Assembly: GCF_023516715.1 (NCBI RefSeq)
Contig: NZ_JAMGSI010000002.1
Span: 1,116,001 to 1,180,000 of the forward strand
Length of the DNA stretch: 64,000 bases
Direction: 5' to 3'
DNA from: Akkermansia massiliensis
Lineage (GTDB): Bacteria; Verrucomicrobiota; Verrucomicrobiia; Verrucomicrobiales; Akkermansiaceae
This document shows, in pieces, positions 35,372-47,368 of the stretch. The translations under genes were made by a program, and so were the position numbers. Under the pieces are notes generated by a model that saw nothing but the letters and a program-made list of their open reading frames with translations, did not search any database and had not been told where the DNA came from. The stretch's first letter is position 1; each line of letters begins with the position of its first letter.

Positions 35372-36121
35372 ATGATTGCAGCATTGAAAATGAACAGTTT
35401 TTTTGTTATACTGGTTGTGCTGGTTCAAAGCGCTGCCCATGGCTTCTCCCAGATGGAATTCACCATTGGCCTTTTTGATGGCGGCAGGAACAGAGTGGTT
35501 CCGGTAACCGTTTATCAGCCGGAGAAGGAAAGCTCCGAGACAAAGGTAATCATTTTCAATCATGGCTATGACGGAAACAGGAACGTCAAATCCAGCCAGG
35601 CATATTCCTATTTGAACCGTTTTCTTGCAGGAAAGGGGTATTATGTAATCAGCATACAGCATGAATTGCCCCAGGATCCGCTTCTGGCAATGGAAGGGAA
35701 TTTGATGGAGGCCCGCATGCCGAATTGGGAAAGGGGAGTGGAAAATATCCTGTTTGCCATTCAGGAGTTCAGGAAGCTGAAACCGGGATTGGATTGGGGA
35801 AAGCTTATTCTCATAGGGCACTCAAACGGAGGGGACATGGTCATGCTTTTTGCGGCCAGGCATCCCCTTTTGGTCGATAAGGCCATTTCCCTGGATCACC
35901 GCAGGATGAAGATGCCGAGAATCCGGAAACCGCGGCTGTATACCTTGAGGGGATGTGATTATGAGGCGGACGAGGGAGTGCTGCCCGGTATAAAGGAGCA
36001 GGAGGAGTTTCATATGAGGGTGGTGAAGCTGGAGGGAGTTACGCATAGCGGCATGGGAGGGGGCGGAACGGAGAAACAGCACGAGCTGGTCAATCGGTTT
36101 GTACTTGAGTTTATCAAGTGA
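35372..36121 (+). CDS. Secreted alpha/beta hydrolase
   Basis: The 249-residue product has a signal peptide (MNSFFVILVVLVQSAAHG) and an alpha/beta-hydrolase core. IIFNHGYDGN is the oxyanion region and GHSNGGDMV is the nucleophile elbow with Ser at ~151. A conserved His in VTHSGMG lies near the end, and an Asp in the expected late strand is plausible but not certain. It is probably an esterase or lipase-like enzyme of unknown substrate. An alternative start is 35390. Confidence 0.75.
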   Translation: MIAALKMNSFFVILVVLVQSAAHGFSQMEFTIGLFDGGRNRVVPVTVYQPEKESSETKVIIFNHGYDGNRNVKSSQAYSYLNRFLAGKGYYVISIQHELPQDPLLAMEGNLMEARMPNWERGVENILFAIQEFRKLKPGLDWGKLILIGHSNGGDMVMLFAARHPLLVDKAISLDHRRMKMPRIRKPRLYTLRGCDYEADEGVLPGIKEQEEFHMRVVKLEGVTHSGMGGGGTEKQHELVNRFVLEFIK

Positions 36122-36201
36122 GGTCCGGGTTGCCCGTTGGTGGCGCGATGCCCAGGGAAGAGATTTTCCTCGAAGGAGCGGTCTTGTTCTGTGGAAATAG
36201 A

Positions 36202-36234
36202 AAGGGCCGTCCCCAATGAATGGAACAGCCCCTT
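36202..36234 (-). terminator. Terminator at the end of the gcv operon
   Basis: On the minus strand GGGCUGUUCC-type and GGGGACGGCCC-type arms (36234-36224 and 36212-36202) pair with G-U pairs and one bulge, loop ATTCATT, followed by TTTC. It lies 25 bp past the gcvP stop and may also end the alpha/beta-hydrolase gene from the other side. Confidence 0.45.
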
Positions 36235-36258
36235 CTAGGTTAAAAGTTATATTTGGCG

Positions 36259-39105
<2,847 letters not shown>

Positions 39106-39202
39106 GTGGTATCTGGCAGGTAATGGAGCCCGGCCGCGGGGGCCGGGTTAAATTCAAAATGCCCCGGGATGGAATCACCGGGGCGGGGGAGGGAGGAACG
39201 GG

Positions 39203-39583
39203 TCAGGAACAGTATTCCTCGTAGTCCGTGGCGTTCATCATGTCTTCCGTTTCCGTGGGAACGTCCAGGCGGATTTTGTACAGCCAGCCTGCTCCGTAGG
39301 GATCGGAGTTGATGAGGGAGGGATCATTGGAAAGTTCTTCATTCACTTCCAGGATTTCACCGGAAACCGGGGTGTACACGTCACTGGCGGCCTTGACGGA
39401 TTCCACGACGGCGACGGGGTCGCCGGCGGCAACGGTGGCGCCTACTTCGGGAAGGTCTACAAAGACTACATCGGAGAGTTCGGCCTGTGCATGGTCTGAG
39501 ATGCCGATGGTGCCGATGTCCCCGTCAATTTCAATCCATTCGTGATCCTTGGAATACAGCAGATTTTCTGGTACGTCGTGCAT
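39203..39583 (-). CDS. gcvH: Glycine cleavage system H protein
   Basis: GcvH carries the lipoyl-bound aminomethyl group between P, T and L proteins. The 126-residue product has [30 protein letters not shown] and the lipoylated Lys in [10 protein letters not shown], then YGAGWLYKI. The length is normal. It sits between gcvT (70 bp upstream) and gcvP (97 bp downstream). Confidence 0.95.
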   Translation of the reverse strand: MHDVPENLLYSKDHEWIEIDGDIGTIGISDHAQAELSDVVFVDLPEVGATVAAGDPVAVVESVKAASDVYTPVSGEILEVNEELSNDPSLINSDPYGAGWLYKIRLDVPTETEDMMNATDYEEYCS

Positions 39584-39653
39584 AAGATGTAATTGTTTGA
39601 GGTGAGAGTGTAGTAAAATGCAGTGTTTGTCAGTTTATTTTTGCGCCGTAGTG

Positions 39654-40739
39654 TCAACCTTTCTTATAAAAGGGTTTTTTAACTACCACGGCAGGGAATT
39701 TCCTTCCCCTTACGTCAATTTCCAGCTCGGTGCCGACCTTGGCATGGGCGACAGGCAGGTAGGCCAGGGCAATGCCCTTCATCAGTGAAGGAGAGAGCAC
39801 GCCGCTGGTAAGTTCTCCGATGGCTTCTCCTCCGGGAACGTGAACGGCATAGTGGGCGCGGGGAGGAGCTCCCTTGCCGGTGTATTCAATAGCCACCAGG
39901 CGCTGGGTGAGGCCGTTGGCTTTCTGTTCACGAAGAATGTCGGCGCCGGTGAAGTCCGTATCCAGCGCGCAGAAGAAGCCGAGCCCGGCTTCCAGAGGCG
40001 TTTTGTCCGGAGCGAGGTCGGAACCGTTCAGAGGATAGCACATTTCCAGGCGCAGGCTGTCGCGCGCGCCCAGGCCGCAGGGCTTGGCGCCTGCGTCAAG
40101 GAAGGCTTCAAACCATTTGACGCCTTCCCGGGCCGGACAGAAGAATTCAAAGCCGTCTTCCCCGGTATAGCCGGTGCGGCAGACGAGGAGGTCCGTTCCG
40201 TCCACCGTGATGCGGGAGATGCCGTTGCGGGGGGGGAGCTCCACGCCGGGAATGACGCGGGCGAAGATTTCTCCGCATTTGGGGCCCTGGACGGCCAGGC
40301 CCACATATTCGTCGGAATGGTTTTCCAGGACCACGTCCGCGGGCTTGTGGGCGGAGAGCCACGCGAAGTCTTCGTCAATCTTGGAGGCGTTCACCACCAC
40401 GAAGAAGGTTTCCGGCTCCATCCGGTACAGGATGAGGTCATCAATGACTCCGGCCCGGTCATTGAGCATGATGGAGTATTGCCCCTGGCCGATGTCCAGT
40501 TTATTGATGTCATTGGTCAGCATGGAGTTCAGCCATGCAGCCGCTGCGGCGCCGGCCACCGTGAACTGGCCCATGTGGGAGATGTCAAAGATGCCGCAGG
40601 CTTCGCGCACGGCTTTGTGTTCGTCCAGGATGCCGGTGTACTGCACCGGCATGTTCCAGCCGGCGAAGGGAACCATTCTGGCTCCCAGTTCAACGTGCTT
40701 GGCTGCCAAAGGGGTGGATTTGACGTCGGGATCAGTCAT
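39654..40739 (-). CDS. gcvT: Glycine cleavage system T protein (aminomethyltransferase)
   Basis: GcvT releases ammonia and passes the methylene group to tetrahydrofolate. The 361-residue product has MVPFAGWNMPVQY, GIFDISHMGQF, LTNDINKLDIGQGQYSIML, DDLILYRM and CRTGYTGEDGFEFF. The C-terminal barrel carries GELTSGVLSPSL. It opens the gcv operon. The 75-bp gap to ychF is too small for a glycine riboswitch, and none is visible. Confidence 0.94.
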   Translation of the reverse strand: MTDPDVKSTPLAAKHVELGARMVPFAGWNMPVQYTGILDEHKAVREACGIFDISHMGQFTVAGAAAAAWLNSMLTNDINKLDIGQGQYSIMLNDRAGVIDDLILYRMEPETFFVVVNASKIDEDFAWLSAHKPADVVLENHSDEYVGLAVQGPKCGEIFARVIPGVELPPRNGISRITVDGTDLLVCRTGYTGEDGFEFFCPAREGVKWFEAFLDAGAKPCGLGARDSLRLEMCYPLNGSDLAPDKTPLEAGLGFFCALDTDFTGADILREQKANGLTQRLVAIEYTGKGAPPRAHYAVHVPGGEAIGELTSGVLSPSLMKGIALAYLPVAHAKVGTELEIDVRGRKFPAVVVKKPFYKKG

Positions 40740-40814
40740 GAGGCGATGTGAAGGTTATGAGCAATCTGCTCTCTGCATCAGGAAAAGTCAATGGAATTCC
40801 GGTAAAGCTTTGGG

Positions 40815-41936
40815 CTAAACATTGAAGCGGAATTCGACCACGTCTCCGTCCTTGACGACATATTCCTTTCCTTCAATGCGCAGCTTGCCGTGCTCCCGCG
40901 CTCCGGCCTTGCCGCCGCAGGATACCAGGTCGTCGTAATGCACCACTTCCGCAGCGATGAAGCCGCGTTCAAAATCCGTGTGGATGACGCCCGCCGCCTG
41001 GGGGGCCTTGGCCCCGGCCGGGATGGTCCAGGCCCGCGTTTCCTTGACTCCTGTGGTGAGGTAGGTGCGCAGGCCCAGAAGGTGGTACACGGCGCGGATG
41101 AGGTCGGAAACGCCGGAATCCTGCACGCCCAGGGATTCCAGGAATTCGCGGGCTTCTTCATCCGAAACGTCGATGAGTTCTTCTTCAATCCGGGCGGAGA
41201 TGACAATGGCCTCCGCGTTGTGGTGTTCCGCCACGTATTTTTTCACCTGGGAGACGTAGGGGTGCGCGTCCGGATTGTTGATGGCGTCCGCCAGTTCGTC
41301 TTCATTGACGTTGCAGGCAAAGATGCTTTTTTTGTCCGAAAGGAGCTGGAAGGAATGGAGCAGCTTGCGTTCGTCGTCATCCAGTTGCGATTCAAAGGTG
41401 AGGGCCGGATTGCCCTCATTCAGGTGGGGCAGCAGCTTGGTGATGAGGGCCACCTCCGCCTTGGCTTCCTTGTCTCCGCTGCGGGCCTTGCGCTCCCGGG
41501 AGGAAAGCCTTTTGTCCATGGTGGCGATGTCCGCCAGAATGAGCTCCGAATTGATGATTTCAATGTCGCGCAGGGGGTCCACGGAACCAAGCTCGTGGAT
41601 GATGTCGTCATTGTCAAAGCAGCGCACCACCTGCACGATGGCGTCCACTTCACGGATATTCGCCAGGAACTGGTTGCCCAGTCCGGCTCCTTCCGAGGCG
41701 CCCTTGACCAGGCCGGCAATGTCCACGAATTCAATGAGCGTGGGGATGATTTTTTCAGAGCCGGACATGTCGGAAAGCACTTGCAGGCGGGAGTCCGGCA
41801 CCGTGACCATGCCCACGTTCGGATCAATGGTGCAGAAGGGATAATTGGCCGCCTGGGCCTTGCGGGTTCTGGTGACCGCGTTGAAGAGGGTGGACTTGCC
41901 GACGTTGGGGAGACCTACAATACCTGCCTGTAACAT
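40815..41936 (-). CDS. ychF: Obg-like ATPase YchF/OLA1
   Basis: YchF is a universally conserved ribosome-associated ATPase. The 373-residue product has [42 protein letters not shown] and the altered G4 ACNVNEDEL, typical of ATP rather than GTP use. The C-terminal TGS domain has [11 protein letters not shown] and YDDLVSCGG. The length is standard. Confidence 0.95.
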   Translation of the reverse strand: MLQAGIVGLPNVGKSTLFNAVTRTRKAQAANYPFCTIDPNVGMVTVPDSRLQVLSDMSGSEKIIPTLIEFVDIAGLVKGASEGAGLGNQFLANIREVDAIVQVVRCFDNDDIIHELGSVDPLRDIEIINSELILADIATMDKRLSSRERKARSGDKEAKAEVALITKLLPHLNEGNPALTFESQLDDDERKLLHSFQLLSDKKSIFACNVNEDELADAINNPDAHPYVSQVKKYVAEHHNAEAIVISARIEEELIDVSDEEAREFLESLGVQDSGVSDLIRAVYHLLGLRTYLTTGVKETRAWTIPAGAKAPQAAGVIHTDFERGFIAAEVVHYDDLVSCGGKAGAREHGKLRIEGKEYVVKDGDVVEFRFNV

Positions 41937-41994
41937 AGGCAGGACTGATAGCGGCTCACGCCGTGAAAGTCAAATACCAATTGCCGCCGTGCAT

Positions 41995-42918
41995 TTATGC
42001 GGCGTCACCCAGGGCCCATTTGAGCAGGTTTTCAGATTCCGCCCAGATGCGGGACGGATGGCAGCCGAGAACGACGACGATGACATGGCGGCCGTTGAAG
42101 CCGGCGGAGGAAACCAGGCAGCGGCCGGCGGCGTTCGTGTAGCCGGTTTTCATGCCGGTGACCCACGGGTGCTGGGTGAGCAGCTTGTTGGTGTTTCTCA
42201 GCAGAAGCGTCTTGCCGTTGGCGCGGGTGAAGGCGTACTGGCGTTTGCAGATGATGTTGCGCAGTTCCGGATTGCGGTAGACGTAATAGGCGCAGCGGGC
42301 CATGTCAATAGCGGTGGAGTACTGGTCCGCGGGGAGACCGTTGGGGTTGACGAAGCGGGAGTTGTACATGCCCATCTGGCGCGCCTTGGCGTTCATCAAC
42401 TGGGCGAAACGGGGAACGGACCCCGCCGTGTCGCGGGCCAGGGCCACGGCTACGTCATTGAAGCTGCGGATCATCAGGGCATTGAGCAGTTCCCGGCGGG
42501 AATAGACTTCTCCGGCGCGGAAGCCCAGCTTGGTGGGATCCGCCTTGGTGTCGGAAGGCTGGATAACCACCTTCCTGTCCAGGCTGCCGTGTTCAAGGAC
42601 GACCATGGCCGTCACGAGTTTCTGCGTGCTGGCTACTTGGCGGTGCTGGAGTCCGTTGTGGGAGAAAAGCACTTTTCCGGTGAGGGCGTCCATGACGCAG
42701 GCGCTGGCACAGCGGGGCGTGCGGGGGGCGCTCGGCGGAATGGCTACCGGACGCGTGGGAAAGTTGGCGGGGCGGGGAAGGGCGTTGGCTACCGGCTGGG
42801 AAAGCTGCGGGGGAACGGGCGTTGCCAGGGGGATGTAATCACTTGAATCCCCATACGATTGGCAGCTCGTGGAGCTCAGGCAAAGGGTGAATCCTGCGAG
42901 AAGGGCGAACAAACGCAT
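41995..42918 (-). CDS. dacF: D-alanyl-D-alanine carboxypeptidase lipoprotein (DacF/PBP5-like)
   Basis: This enzyme trims the terminal D-Ala of peptidoglycan stems in the periplasm. The 307-residue product has a lipobox-type signal (LCLSSTSC). The active-site motifs are STQK (SxxK), SFND (SxN) and MKTGYT (KTG), in the order and spacing of the S11 family. A proline-rich stretch at ~25-60 separates the anchor from the catalytic domain. The C-terminal PBP5 stalk domain appears absent, so the protein is compact. The leader upstream carries a terminator hairpin that may attenuate its expression. Confidence 0.88.
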   Translation of the reverse strand: MRLFALLAGFTLCLSSTSCQSYGDSSDYIPLATPVPPQLSQPVANALPRPANFPTRPVAIPPSAPRTPRCASACVMDALTGKVLFSHNGLQHRQVASTQKLVTAMVVLEHGSLDRKVVIQPSDTKADPTKLGFRAGEVYSRRELLNALMIRSFNDVAVALARDTAGSVPRFAQLMNAKARQMGMYNSRFVNPNGLPADQYSTAIDMARCAYYVYRNPELRNIICKRQYAFTRANGKTLLLRNTNKLLTQHPWVTGMKTGYTNAAGRCLVSSAGFNGRHVIVVVLGCHPSRIWAESENLLKWALGDAA

Positions 42919-42992
42919 GTCTTGTTGCTACAGTAAGAAGTTTCATTCATCAAGCCCAAACTCCGCATTTGAAAGGGAGTTGGACAAAAAAA

Positions 42993-43018
42993 GGCCGCGG
43001 GTTGTTTGATCCGCGGCC
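42993..43018 (-). terminator. Rho-independent terminator upstream of dacF
   Basis: AAGGCCGCGG and CCGCGGCCTT pair perfectly around a 10-base loop (42991-43000 and 43011-43020). On the minus strand a run of T follows at once. It lies 75-100 bp before the dacF start, so it either ends a separate small RNA or attenuates dacF. Confidence 0.75.
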
Positions 43019-43160
43019 TTTTCTCTCTATTAACTACCTATGGAACCAAAAACCACCCTGGACGGATTTTGAGTTACTTTTCCCACCCGTCGGATAGATC
43101 TTGTGAAGGGTGAGACTTTATCCCGCAAAAAGATGTTCAAAATATGTCCGTAAACGGTTA
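43019..43160 (-). ncRNA. Structured leader or small RNA upstream of dacF (candidate)
   Basis: Nested complementary segments are present: CACCCT (43054-43059) with AGGGTG (43107-43112) outside, and GACGG (43061-43065) with CCGTC (43087-43091) inside. The terminator at 42993-43018 follows on the minus strand. A structure followed by a terminator is the layout of an attenuator, riboswitch or small RNA. I do not recognise a known Rfam class. Confidence 0.35.
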
Positions 43161-43486
43161 TTTTTTTAAGAAATATTTCTGCATGTTTTTATGTTTGCAT
43201 TAATATAAACACGTTATGGGGTTTTGGCCCTGCATGTACTGTCTGTTGCAGGCATGAGAGTTCTTCCGCAGGCCTTGAAGCGCGAGGGATCTTCCCTTGT
43301 TGACATATTTAATTTCTGGAATAATAACTGTTAGGAGGTAGCTTGACGGCTGTTTTAGATGTTTGAGGGTATTTGTTTTGCATCATGAGAAGAAAGTTTT
43401 TTTTGCCGGAAGCAGCCCGGAAGCAAAGAAAAAAGTCATTGCGGAGCATAGACGATTATGGTTCCTTACCATAAATTTGAATCATC
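43161..43486. other. Intergenic stretch without recognised gene
   Basis: This AT-richer region holds a short plus-strand frame beginning 43363 (MRVFVLHHEKKVFF...) that overlaps the next gene and looks spurious. A GGAGG at ~43335 is not placed before any convincing start. Nothing else is identified. Confidence 0.4.
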
Positions 43487-44101
43487 ATGAAAGTTTCCGT
43501 CCTGTTTTTGTCACTGGTAGCCTCCTGCATGGCCTGCGCCGAAGTTCTTCCGTTCAAGACGCCCTCTTTTGATACCAAGAGATGCGCTGACAGCGCCAAG
43601 TCCTCCGTGTCCATGGAGCAGAAGGAAACGTGCGTTGAAGTGAAGCTGCTGGACGGGGAGAACAGCATGGAGGCAATGATTCCCTTCCGGGACAAGAACG
43701 ATTACAGTAACCTGGCCGTTTTTGAAAAGGCATTTGCCAAGGAGAATATTTCAAAGAAGCTTGATATTTTGAAGAAGGTGGAACCGAGGCTGGTCAAGAC
43801 CATTATCCGGGGCAAGGAGGTGAAATGCCCGGTGGTGCCGCTCGTTTCTCCGATCAAGGGAGAGGACGGCTTGATGCTGGCGCTTTTCCTGGCGTCCTAT
43901 GAAAAGATAGATTTCAAGGCCCAGCAGGAAGGCCGCTTTCAGAAGAAAAGAAACCCGGACGACATCAAGTTTGTATATGGAGTGATTTTTGAAGTTTCCG
44001 ATCCCGTGTCCAAGAAGAAGCTGGCCGCCCCAGTCAAGTGGGAGCAGGCGGAGACGATTTCCGCCTGGATTGATGCCGTGCGCAAGGAGGTTAAGCAGTA
44101 G
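43487..44101 (+). CDS. Secreted protein of unknown function
   Basis: The 204-residue product has a signal peptide (MKVSVLFLSLVASCMACAE). The predicted mature protein has paired cysteines (KRCADS, KETCVEV) that could form a disulfide in the periplasm. The remainder is alpha/beta with a Lys-rich C-terminus. I recognise no family. The gene is convergent with dprA, with ~100 bp between them. Confidence 0.7.
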   Translation: MKVSVLFLSLVASCMACAEVLPFKTPSFDTKRCADSAKSSVSMEQKETCVEVKLLDGENSMEAMIPFRDKNDYSNLAVFEKAFAKENISKKLDILKKVEPRLVKTIIRGKEVKCPVVPLVSPIKGEDGLMLALFLASYEKIDFKAQQEGRFQKKRNPDDIKFVYGVIFEVSDPVSKKKLAAPVKWEQAETISAWIDAVRKEVKQ

Positions 44102-44200
44102 GAGCTTTTTCTGTTCCTTTAACCGGGCTGACGCGGGCTGCCGCCGTCCGGGGGCGCCCTGCCTGCTGTTGAGACATTTCCGGAAAGGGAGGAGAACTGT

Positions 44201-45328
44201 TTAGTGTCCCTTGTGGTTGATGGAAAAGTATCCGCCTGCATCCGGCGTGATTTGCCCTGCAATTTGCATTCTGGACAGAAGCGGCGTAATGGCGCATGCC
44301 GGTTTCCCCAGTGAGGCGCAGAGGGTGTCAATGGTATTGAAGCCCATCCTGACGGCATGGAGGATTTCCTTTTCCTCCGCAGTGGGAGGCAGCGGAGGTG
44401 CAGCGGCGGAAAGGGAGGATGGGGAAAAAAGGGGCAGACCCTGTTCCGGGGCGGTCCATTTCATGTCATGCAGGATGTCGGAGGCTCCGGCGGCCAGCGT
44501 GGCTCCGTCCCGGATGAGGGCGTGGCAGCCGTCGGAGGAATGCCGGTCAACCGGGCCGGGAATGCAGAAGACCTCCCGTCCCTGTTCCCCTGCCGTCCGC
44601 GCCGTGATCAGGGCTCCGCTGCGTCCGGAGGCTTCCACCACCAGCGTCGCGCGGCTCCAGCCGCTCACGATGCGGTTGCGCATGGGAAAGGTGGTGCGGG
44701 AGGGGGGCAGCTCCATCGGGAATTCGGAGACTACCGCTCCATGGCCGTCCGCAATGCGCTGCGCCAGGTTTCTGTTTTCCCATGGATACAGCTTGCTGAG
44801 GCCCGCTCCGATGACGGCGACGGTGCGTCCCCCCGCATCCAGGGCTCCCGTATGGGCCTCCGTATCCACGCCGCGCGCCAGTCCGGAAATGACGGTTACC
44901 CCGGCCTCCGCCAGGTCATGAGAGACGGTTCTGGCGCATAGCCTGCCGTAGTGGGTGGCCATGCGTGAACCGACGACGGCGATGGAGCGTTCGGAATCCC
45001 CCGCGGTCCAGGATCCCCAGGAATAAAGGACGATGGGCGCGTCCGTCAGCTCGCGCAGGGCGGCGGGATAGGAGGCGTCAAAGACCGTGGTGACCGTGGC
45101 CCCCGCCTTATCCGCCAGTTCCAGCTCCCGGTACGGATTGACGATGCTCCGCCAGGATGAGATGTGGCGAGCCAGCTGTGCCCCGATGCCGGGAATATCC
45201 ATCAGCATGGAGGCCGGAGCTTCCAGAACCAGTTCCGGAGAGGCGAATACCTGCATGAGGCGCATGACCCTGACAGGGCCCAGCCCCGGTATCAGGTTCA
45301 GGGTTATGGCGGCTTCCCGGGGCGTCAT
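44201..45328 (-). CDS. dprA: DNA-processing protein DprA
   Basis: DprA loads RecA on incoming single-stranded DNA in natural transformation. The 375-residue product has an N-terminal helix-hairpin-helix (NLIPGLGPVRVMRLM). The Rossmann-like core has AVVGSRMATHYGR, VISGLARGVDTEAH, AVIGAGLSKLYPWEN and PPSRTTFPMRNRIVSG. A C-terminal winged-helix segment (~300-375) completes it. Its ATG overlaps the glycosyltransferase stop by 4 bp (ATGA-type), so it is translationally coupled to envelope-glycan genes. Confidence 0.93.
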   Translation of the reverse strand: MTPREAAITLNLIPGLGPVRVMRLMQVFASPELVLEAPASMLMDIPGIGAQLARHISSWRSIVNPYRELELADKAGATVTTVFDASYPAALRELTDAPIVLYSWGSWTAGDSERSIAVVGSRMATHYGRLCARTVSHDLAEAGVTVISGLARGVDTEAHTGALDAGGRTVAVIGAGLSKLYPWENRNLAQRIADGHGAVVSEFPMELPPSRTTFPMRNRIVSGWSRATLVVEASGRSGALITARTAGEQGREVFCIPGPVDRHSSDGCHALIRDGATLAAGASDILHDMKWTAPEQGLPLFSPSSLSAAAPPLPPTAEEKEILHAVRMGFNTIDTLCASLGKPACAITPLLSRMQIAGQITPDAGGYFSINHKGH

Positions 45329-46437
45329 GAATAAGGGGTCAGTTCCTGGTAAACGTCCAGATGGGCCTGAATCATATCCTCCATCTTGTAAGGGGAGGGT
45401 ATGTGACGGGGCAGGGGAGGGGGCTGGGCGTACCAGCGGGAAAGCAGGGCAGCCATGGAGGAAGCGTCCCCCACGGCGATGTTTCCTTCCGGCAGGAAGG
45501 CGTCCAGTTGTTCCTTGACTCCGCCGTGGGCGTACCCGGCAACGGGTCTGCCCAGGGCGAGCGCCTCAAGGGTTGATTTGCCGAAGGCCTCCGGGCTTTT
45601 GGTCAGGGAAAGAGTGACGGAACAAGTGGAAATGATGTCCCGCAGGTCCTGGCGGTGGCCGGTCCAGGTGAAGGCGTGGGAGACGCCGGCCCGCTCAATT
45701 TCCCGGAGGACTTCGTTTTTATATTCTTCCTTTCCCTTTTTGGTCTCTCCCACGATGACGGCGTGGGCCGGAATTCCCCGTTCCAGAAGCTGTCTTACAA
45801 TGGGAATCAGGTCCAGCTGCCCTTTCAGGCGCGTGATGCGGCCTGGCAGGCACAGGGTGAATTTTCCCTTGAGCTCGGGATAGGACATATGCCAGCCCGT
45901 GAGCCATTCCCGGGAAGGGGAGTAGTCCGGGTGGTGCTGGTCTGGGGAAATGGCATTGGGAATGATTCTGATATGGTCCTCGGGAGTGGACGGATAATGG
46001 GTGAGGATGTAGTCCCGGATGCAGTTGGAAACGGCAATCACCCCTTCCCCCCGGCTCATGATGGCGGAGTACCGGTTGACGGAGTAGAAGCCGTGCACGC
46101 TGGTGACGAGGCCGGGTCTGTCTTCCGGCGGCAGTTTTTTCCATGCCAGGTAGCCTACCCAGGCGGGAACGCGGGAATGAAGATGCAGGATGTCCGGCCT
46201 GACGGCCTGGAGCAAGGCGCGGAGGGCGCCGATGCGGAAGAAGGTGGCGAGGCTTTTTTTGCCGATCGGCATCAGGATGTGGCGGGAGCCTTCCTTTTCC
46301 AGCCGGGGAACCAGGCGTCCGCCGCCGGAGACGACGATGTTTTCCACGCCCCGGGCGGAAAGGCCGCTGCCCAGTTCCATGACGACTTGTTCCACGCCTC
46401 CGGATTCCATGGAGGGGACGAGATGTACTATTTTCAT
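45325..46437 (-). CDS. GT4-family glycosyltransferase
   Basis: The 370-residue product has a GT-B fold: VPSMESGGVEQVV (N-terminal donor loop), HLHSRVPAW, SVHGFYSVNRYSA, CLPGRITRLKGQLDLI and SPEAFGKSTLEALALGRPVAG with the E-x7-E signature of GT4. It should transfer a hexose to an LPS, O-antigen or glycolipid acceptor at the inner face of the membrane. The acceptor is unknown. It overlaps dprA and the ELM1-like gene by 4 bp each. Confidence 0.9.
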   Translation of the reverse strand: MKIVHLVPSMESGGVEQVVMELGSGLSARGVENIVVSGGGRLVPRLEKEGSRHILMPIGKKSLATFFRIGALRALLQAVRPDILHLHSRVPAWVGYLAWKKLPPEDRPGLVTSVHGFYSVNRYSAIMSRGEGVIAVSNCIRDYILTHYPSTPEDHIRIIPNAISPDQHHPDYSPSREWLTGWHMSYPELKGKFTLCLPGRITRLKGQLDLIPIVRQLLERGIPAHAVIVGETKKGKEEYKNEVLREIERAGVSHAFTWTGHRQDLRDIISTCSVTLSLTKSPEAFGKSTLEALALGRPVAGYAHGGVKEQLDAFLPEGNIAVGDASSMAALLSRWYAQPPPLPRHIPSPYKMEDMIQAHLDVYQELTPYS

Positions 46438-47357
46438 AAGGCGTGGAGTTGGGGAAAGAATCTGGTGAGGATGTAGTCTGCGGCGCGGTCCGCCTCCAGA
46501 AGGGGGGCTCCGGGCGCTGCCAGGCGGAAGCCCTGCTTTTTCCAGTCCCGGTATCCGGTGACCAAGCCTTCCTTTTCCAGCATTTCCAGGCCGGACAGGA
46601 TGCGGGATTTACGGTTGCCGTGGCGGCGGGGGACAGCCAGGACGCCTACGGGCGCGCCCGCGCCCAGCGCTTCATATACCATGGAGACGCTGTCCTGGCT
46701 GACCCAGGTGGCGGAGGCGTGCGCCAGATGCCGCGCTACCCACCCCGGCTGCGTTTCCTCCACTGGAACGACGGTGATCTCCGGAACGGCCGTCTGGATT
46801 TTCTCTGCAAAGCCCGTCGGCGTCCGGCGCGAGGTGGTCAGCACGATGTTGCCGGGGGTGTTGATGCTGATGTCCGAGAGCTGGTTGAGCATGGCTTCGT
46901 CATCCCAGTCAAAATCCTTGCTGGGACCTCCGATGAGGATCAGGGTGATGTCCTTCGGGATGGAGGGATCAGGCCTCATGGGGTGAAGCGCTCCATGGGT
47001 GGGAAAGATGCCCGTATCCGTATAGTCGCGCCCGGGGCGCAAGTCATGGCGGGGAATGAGGCAGAGGTCAAAAAAGGTGCAGGGAAGCGTGGGCTTCATG
47101 CAGAGGACAGCCCGGGTCTTGAAATGATGGCGGGCGCAGATGAGCGGGATGTGCGTGGCGTGTCCGGCGGAGATGAACAGGTCCGGCTGCGGCGTGTCGC
47201 TGCCGGAGACGACCTTCCGGATTTTCCCCAGAAGGGAAAGTCCCTGCAGGTCCACCGTTTCCACGGCCCCCCCTGCTTTGGCAATCAGAGCCTGCGCCAG
47301 TCCCAGGGACTGGTTGAGATGGCCCTGTTTCCCATCGCTCAGAATCCGGATGTTCAT
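46434..47357 (-). CDS. ELM1/GtrOC1-like protein (Mito_fiss_Elm1 family)
   Basis: The 307-residue product starts MNIRILSDGKQGHLNQSLGL, the family signature DGKxGHxNQ. It has FISAGHATHIPL, GGPSKDFDWD and VSQDSVSMVYEALGAGAPVGV, a GT-B-like layout. The bacterial members occur in LPS or capsule regions and are probably nucleoside-diphosphate-sugar enzymes or glycosyltransferase-like proteins; the role is not settled. Its stop overlaps the GT4 gene by 4 bp, and both are coupled to dprA. Confidence 0.82.
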   Translation of the reverse strand: MNIRILSDGKQGHLNQSLGLAQALIAKAGGAVETVDLQGLSLLGKIRKVVSGSDTPQPDLFISAGHATHIPLICARHHFKTRAVLCMKPTLPCTFFDLCLIPRHDLRPGRDYTDTGIFPTHGALHPMRPDPSIPKDITLILIGGPSKDFDWDDEAMLNQLSDISINTPGNIVLTTSRRTPTGFAEKIQTAVPEITVVPVEETQPGWVARHLAHASATWVSQDSVSMVYEALGAGAPVGVLAVPRRHGNRKSRILSGLEMLEKEGLVTGYRDWKKQGFRLAAPGAPLLEADRAADYILTRFFPQLHAL

Positions 47358-47368
47358 ATAGGTCTATT

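Noticed and set aside
43363-43572. Small ORF MRVFVLHHEKKVFF before the secreted protein at 43487
   Set aside because: It overlaps the next gene in another frame, lacks a motif and has no clear ribosome-binding site.
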